Shown here one piece after another: positions 13,694-15,359 of a DNA stretch of 15,359 nt. The notes under the pieces were generated by a model. That model did no database searches and was not told the origin of the DNA. It saw only the letters and a program-made list of their open reading frames with translations. Source of the stretch: UBA12276 sp041476285 (GTDB taxonomy: Archaea; Micrarchaeota; Micrarchaeia; Micrarchaeales; Micrarchaeaceae); NCBI GenBank assembly GCA_041476285.1, contig JBGOTD010000003.1:1-15359 (forward strand), in the 5' to 3' direction. The stretch's first letter is position 1. The number at the start of each line of letters is the position of its first letter. The translations under genes and the position numbers were made by a program.

Positions 13694-14287
13694 TTATCTT
13701 CTGCCCCTCTTGTGAGGTCCTCCACCCTTTTGTATCCTTGTCTTGGAGCGCTCTCCCTCGTTTATCCATTCTTGCTTGCCAAGTCCTTCCGGTTTCATGG
13801 TAAGCGCTATCTTTGAGTCCTTTACAGAGGTCTTCATGCTCACTGTTGAGATCTTTGCAAATACTATGTCGCCCTTCTTCAGCATTCTTCCGCTCCTCTT
13901 CGATATGAATGCAGGAACCTTCCTGTCAAATGAGAGGAAATCATTTGTTATTTGGGATACGTGCACAAGCCCGTCTATGGGGCCTATCCTTATGAATGCG
14001 CCGAATTCCGCAAGTTCTGTGACTTCGCCCGCGACTATCTCCTCCACGTAAGGCATGTATGTAAGCATGTCGAATTCCGCCTCGTGGTGCAGGGACGGGT
14101 CGCCAGCATATATCGCGCCGTCGCTCACTCCCCTTATGTTGAAGATCGCAACTATAACGCCAAGGCTCTTGTCTATCGTGCCCTCGTATTTCCTTTTCAG
14201 TATCTTTGTCGCTACCTCACCTATGTCCTTGTCGAAATACTCTGGCGGCATCTTGAATGTGTCCTTTACCGAATATACGTAATACAT
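13694..14287 (-). CDS. rpo7: RNA polymerase subunit Rpo7 (RpoE')
   Basis: A 197-residue subunit of the Rpo4/7 stalk, which binds nascent RNA and helps open the promoter. The N-terminal tip domain (about 1-77) begins MYYVYSVKDTFKMPPEYFDKD and includes GVIVAIFNIRGVSDGAIYAGD. An S1 RNA-binding domain follows (IVAGEVTELAEFGAFIRIGPIDGLVHVSQI, about 84-165). The C-terminus carries a basic tail (KTRIQKGGGPHKRGRR). The start is the ATG at 14287, 5 bases after GTGA. The GTG at 14296 is also in frame and would add three residues, but it overlaps that ribosome site and Rpo7 proteins usually begin near MY. It lies directly after the PIN gene and before spt4, a conserved archaeal order. Confidence 0.95.
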   Translation of the reverse strand: MYYVYSVKDTFKMPPEYFDKDIGEVATKILKRKYEGTIDKSLGVIVAIFNIRGVSDGAIYAGDPSLHHEAEFDMLTYMPYVEEIVAGEVTELAEFGAFIRIGPIDGLVHVSQITNDFLSFDRKVPAFISKRSGRMLKKGDIVFAKISTVSMKTSVKDSKIALTMKPEGLGKQEWINEGERSKTRIQKGGGPHKRGRR

Positions 14288-14296
14288 GATTGTCAC

Positions 14297-14686
14297 TCAT
14301 TTAGCATTATTGAAATTCCTTAAAATACCGTTCTTTGATATCTTGAATACCTTGGTCTTTGCAAGCGAAAGCATTTTTGCAAGAGCAGTGTCGTTGGTTA
14401 TTACAATGTAGTCCCTGTTCTTCACGGCCGTATGCAGTATCCACCTGTCCGGATGTATTGATATATTATCAACATCAATCTTTTTAGCCCTTAGCTCAAG
14501 CAGAGCCAGCCTGGCCCTTTGCCCTTTTGTCCCCTTGTTAGCTGATAATCTGGTTAATTCCTTTATTATACCTTTCGAAACCAGCATCCTGTAGCCAGGA
14601 AAACTCTCCCTTGCAGTCTCAAATACGTTCCTGTTGTAAGCGAATCCGAATAGAATCGAGCTGGTGTCTATTATTAAGCATTTCAC
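14297..14686 (-). CDS. PIN-domain nuclease of the archaeal Fcf1/VapC9-like group
   Basis: A 129-residue single PIN domain. The acidic metal-binding residues are visible: Asp7 (LIIDTSSIL), Glu43 (GIIKELTRLS), Asp80 (HPDRWILHTAV) and Asp99 (IVITNDTALAK). The family cleaves single-stranded RNA. Members in this genomic place, next to rpo7 and spt4, are usually housekeeping proteins related to the rRNA-processing Fcf1/Utp24 group rather than toxins, and no antitoxin gene is adjacent. Translation starts at a GTG (14686) with GGTG 5 bases ahead. The stop is followed at once by the rpo7 ribosome site, so the two are tightly linked. Confidence 0.88.
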   Translation of the reverse strand: MKCLIIDTSSILFGFAYNRNVFETARESFPGYRMLVSKGIIKELTRLSANKGTKGQRARLALLELRAKKIDVDNISIHPDRWILHTAVKNRDYIVITNDTALAKMLSLAKTKVFKISKNGILRNFNNAK

Positions 14687-14698
14687 CTGAGCACCGAG

Positions 14699-15064
14699 CT
14701 ATTCCCTATAAGCCTTCTTGAGCAGCTTTTCAAGGTATTGCTGCAGTATTATTGCGCTGTTGCGCCTTTCTTCCTTCGAAGAGTATACCAGAGTAACAGG
14801 ATCTGTCGACAGGGCTATCCTCATCAGCGTCTCGACGGTCTTGTTGCTTTCCAGTTCCTTGTTGTAGCGTTTCTTGAACTCTACCCATTTCTTCGGGTCG
14901 TGCATATACCATTTCCTTAATTCGGTGCTTGGCGCAACATTCTTCAGCCAGATGTCCACGTTTGGAGTGTTCCTCCTTATGCCGCGGGGCCAGAGCCTTT
15001 CCACCAATACCCTTTTGCCGTCCGTTATCAGGAACCTTTCATATACTCGCTTTACCAGTATCAT
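14699..15064 (-). CDS. DUF488 family protein (YeaO-like)
   Basis: A complete 121-residue DUF488 protein. The signature is clear: KRVYERFLITDGKRVLVERLWPRG (5-28), WLKNVAPSTELRKWYMHDP (39-57), FKKRYNKEL, and LVYSSKEERRNSAIIL near the end. The biochemical role of the family is unsettled. It is the first gene of the DUF488-PIN-rpo7-spt4 run, 12 bases ahead of the PIN gene. A TATA-like TTTATAGATTATAG lies about 20 bases before its ATG. Its place at the head of a transcription-machinery operon is unusual. Confidence 0.92.
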   Translation of the reverse strand: MILVKRVYERFLITDGKRVLVERLWPRGIRRNTPNVDIWLKNVAPSTELRKWYMHDPKKWVEFKKRYNKELESNKTVETLMRIALSTDPVTLVYSSKEERRNSAIILQQYLEKLLKKAYRE

Positions 15065-15100
15065 GAAACCATGCTATTAACTATAATCTATAAACCAGCA

Positions 15101-15113
15101 TGTTATTTAAATA
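15101..15113 (+). promoter_or_regulatory. TATA box facing the right-edge gene
   Basis: TGTTATTTAAATA is a strong TATA match centred about 24 bases before an ATG at 15132. That ATG opens only MSLE before a stop. The likely true start is the ATG at 15200, in another frame, so the transcript would have a leader of about 65 bases. Confidence 0.5.
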
Positions 15114-15199
15114 TTCTCTGTTTCTATATTTATGTCGTTGGAATAAATGAGGCGCCATTTGATGGTTTTTGCCCATATTCTGATGGATTTGATGAAAAT

Positions 15200-15359
15200 A
15201 TGCCAATTGTAAGGAATGATGTAGCGACCAAAGAACTCTCAAAGAGGAGAGTATTTGTTTTCCTGTTTGTGCTTGTGGTGCTTGCAATAGGTGCAACAAT
15301 GTTTGAGGAAAGCGACATCTTCATGCACGCAATTGATGACTACATGCTGGTCGGGCTGG
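15200..15359 (+). CDS. N-terminal part of a membrane protein (cut by window edge)
   Basis: An open frame of 53 codons runs off the right edge. A basic N-terminus (VRNDVATKELSKRR) is followed by a strong membrane helix at about residues 19-34 (VFVFLFVLVVLAIGAT), then an acidic outside segment (MFEESDIFMHAIDDYMLVG). The frame stays open 5' of this ATG and reads protein-like (NEAPFDGFCPYSDGFDEN), but no ATG, GTG or TTG lies in frame there. So either the start is 15200, a non-standard start is used, or a frameshift separates it from the ATG at 15132. Family unknown. Confidence 0.55.
   Translation, partial: MPIVRNDVATKELSKRRVFVFLFVLVVLAIGATMFEESDIFMHAIDDYMLVGL

Noticed and set aside
14297..14686. 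Toxin-antitoxin reading of the PIN protein
   Set aside because: No antitoxin gene is adjacent and the place next to rpo7/spt4 points to the housekeeping PIN group.
15081..15324. Minus-strand frames at the right edge (72 and 64 residues)
   Set aside because: They overlap the plus-strand gene with a membrane helix and a facing TATA box, and their composition is not protein-like.

Overview
The window reads as a chromosomal stretch from a small-genomed archaeon, most likely a DPANN-type lineage such as Micrarchaeota; the lineage is an inference. The archaeal assignment is firm: Rpo7 and Spt4 genes sit together, and there is a fibrillarin-like rRNA methyltransferase, an archaeal-type glutamyl-tRNA synthetase, a tRNA-Asn without encoded CCA, and TATA boxes placed about 25 bases ahead of start codons. 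Several membrane or secreted proteins are rich in Asn/Ser/Thr and N-glycosylation sequons, and one has a type III (pilin-like) signal of the kind common in DPANN archaea.

Layout. 1-808 (minus, cut by the left edge) is a histidine phosphatase fused to an RBBP9/YdeN-type alpha/beta hydrolase; the stretch is visibly AT-richer than its neighbours. 809-1013 holds its promoter, a tRNA-like relic and tRNA-Asn(GTT). 1014-4409 (minus) is a run of four genes: a winged-helix/REC/degenerate-GGDEF response regulator, a pilin-like protein 6 bases downstream, a secreted or membrane-anchored beta-rich surface protein, and an unknown 228-residue soluble protein. 4543-5568 (plus, divergent) is a membrane-anchored surface protein with a Thr/Ser-rich stalk. 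It abuts, stop to stop, a large soluble GAF/PAS histidine kinase (5569-7791, minus). Together 1727-7791 looks like a two-component system embedded among surface and pilus-like genes; this is the most interesting candidate system in the window.

7895-9894 (plus) carries a stand-alone HEPN-domain protein, flpA and a zinc-ribbon/helical-repeat protein. 9881-12673 (minus) carries gltX preceded by a surface protein built from two gapless tandem repeats. 12767-13474 (plus) is a SlyD-like FKBP prolyl isomerase with a C-terminal extension. 13490-15064 (minus) is a compact operon of DUF488, PIN nuclease, rpo7 and spt4. A membrane protein starts at about 15200 and runs off the right edge.

First genes of transcription units often have a TATA box about 25 bases before the start codon, implying leaderless transcripts. 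Genes inside operons instead have GGTGA/GTGAT-type Shine-Dalgarno sites 3-5 bases before the start. I saw no insertion sequence, CRISPR array, rRNA or replication origin.
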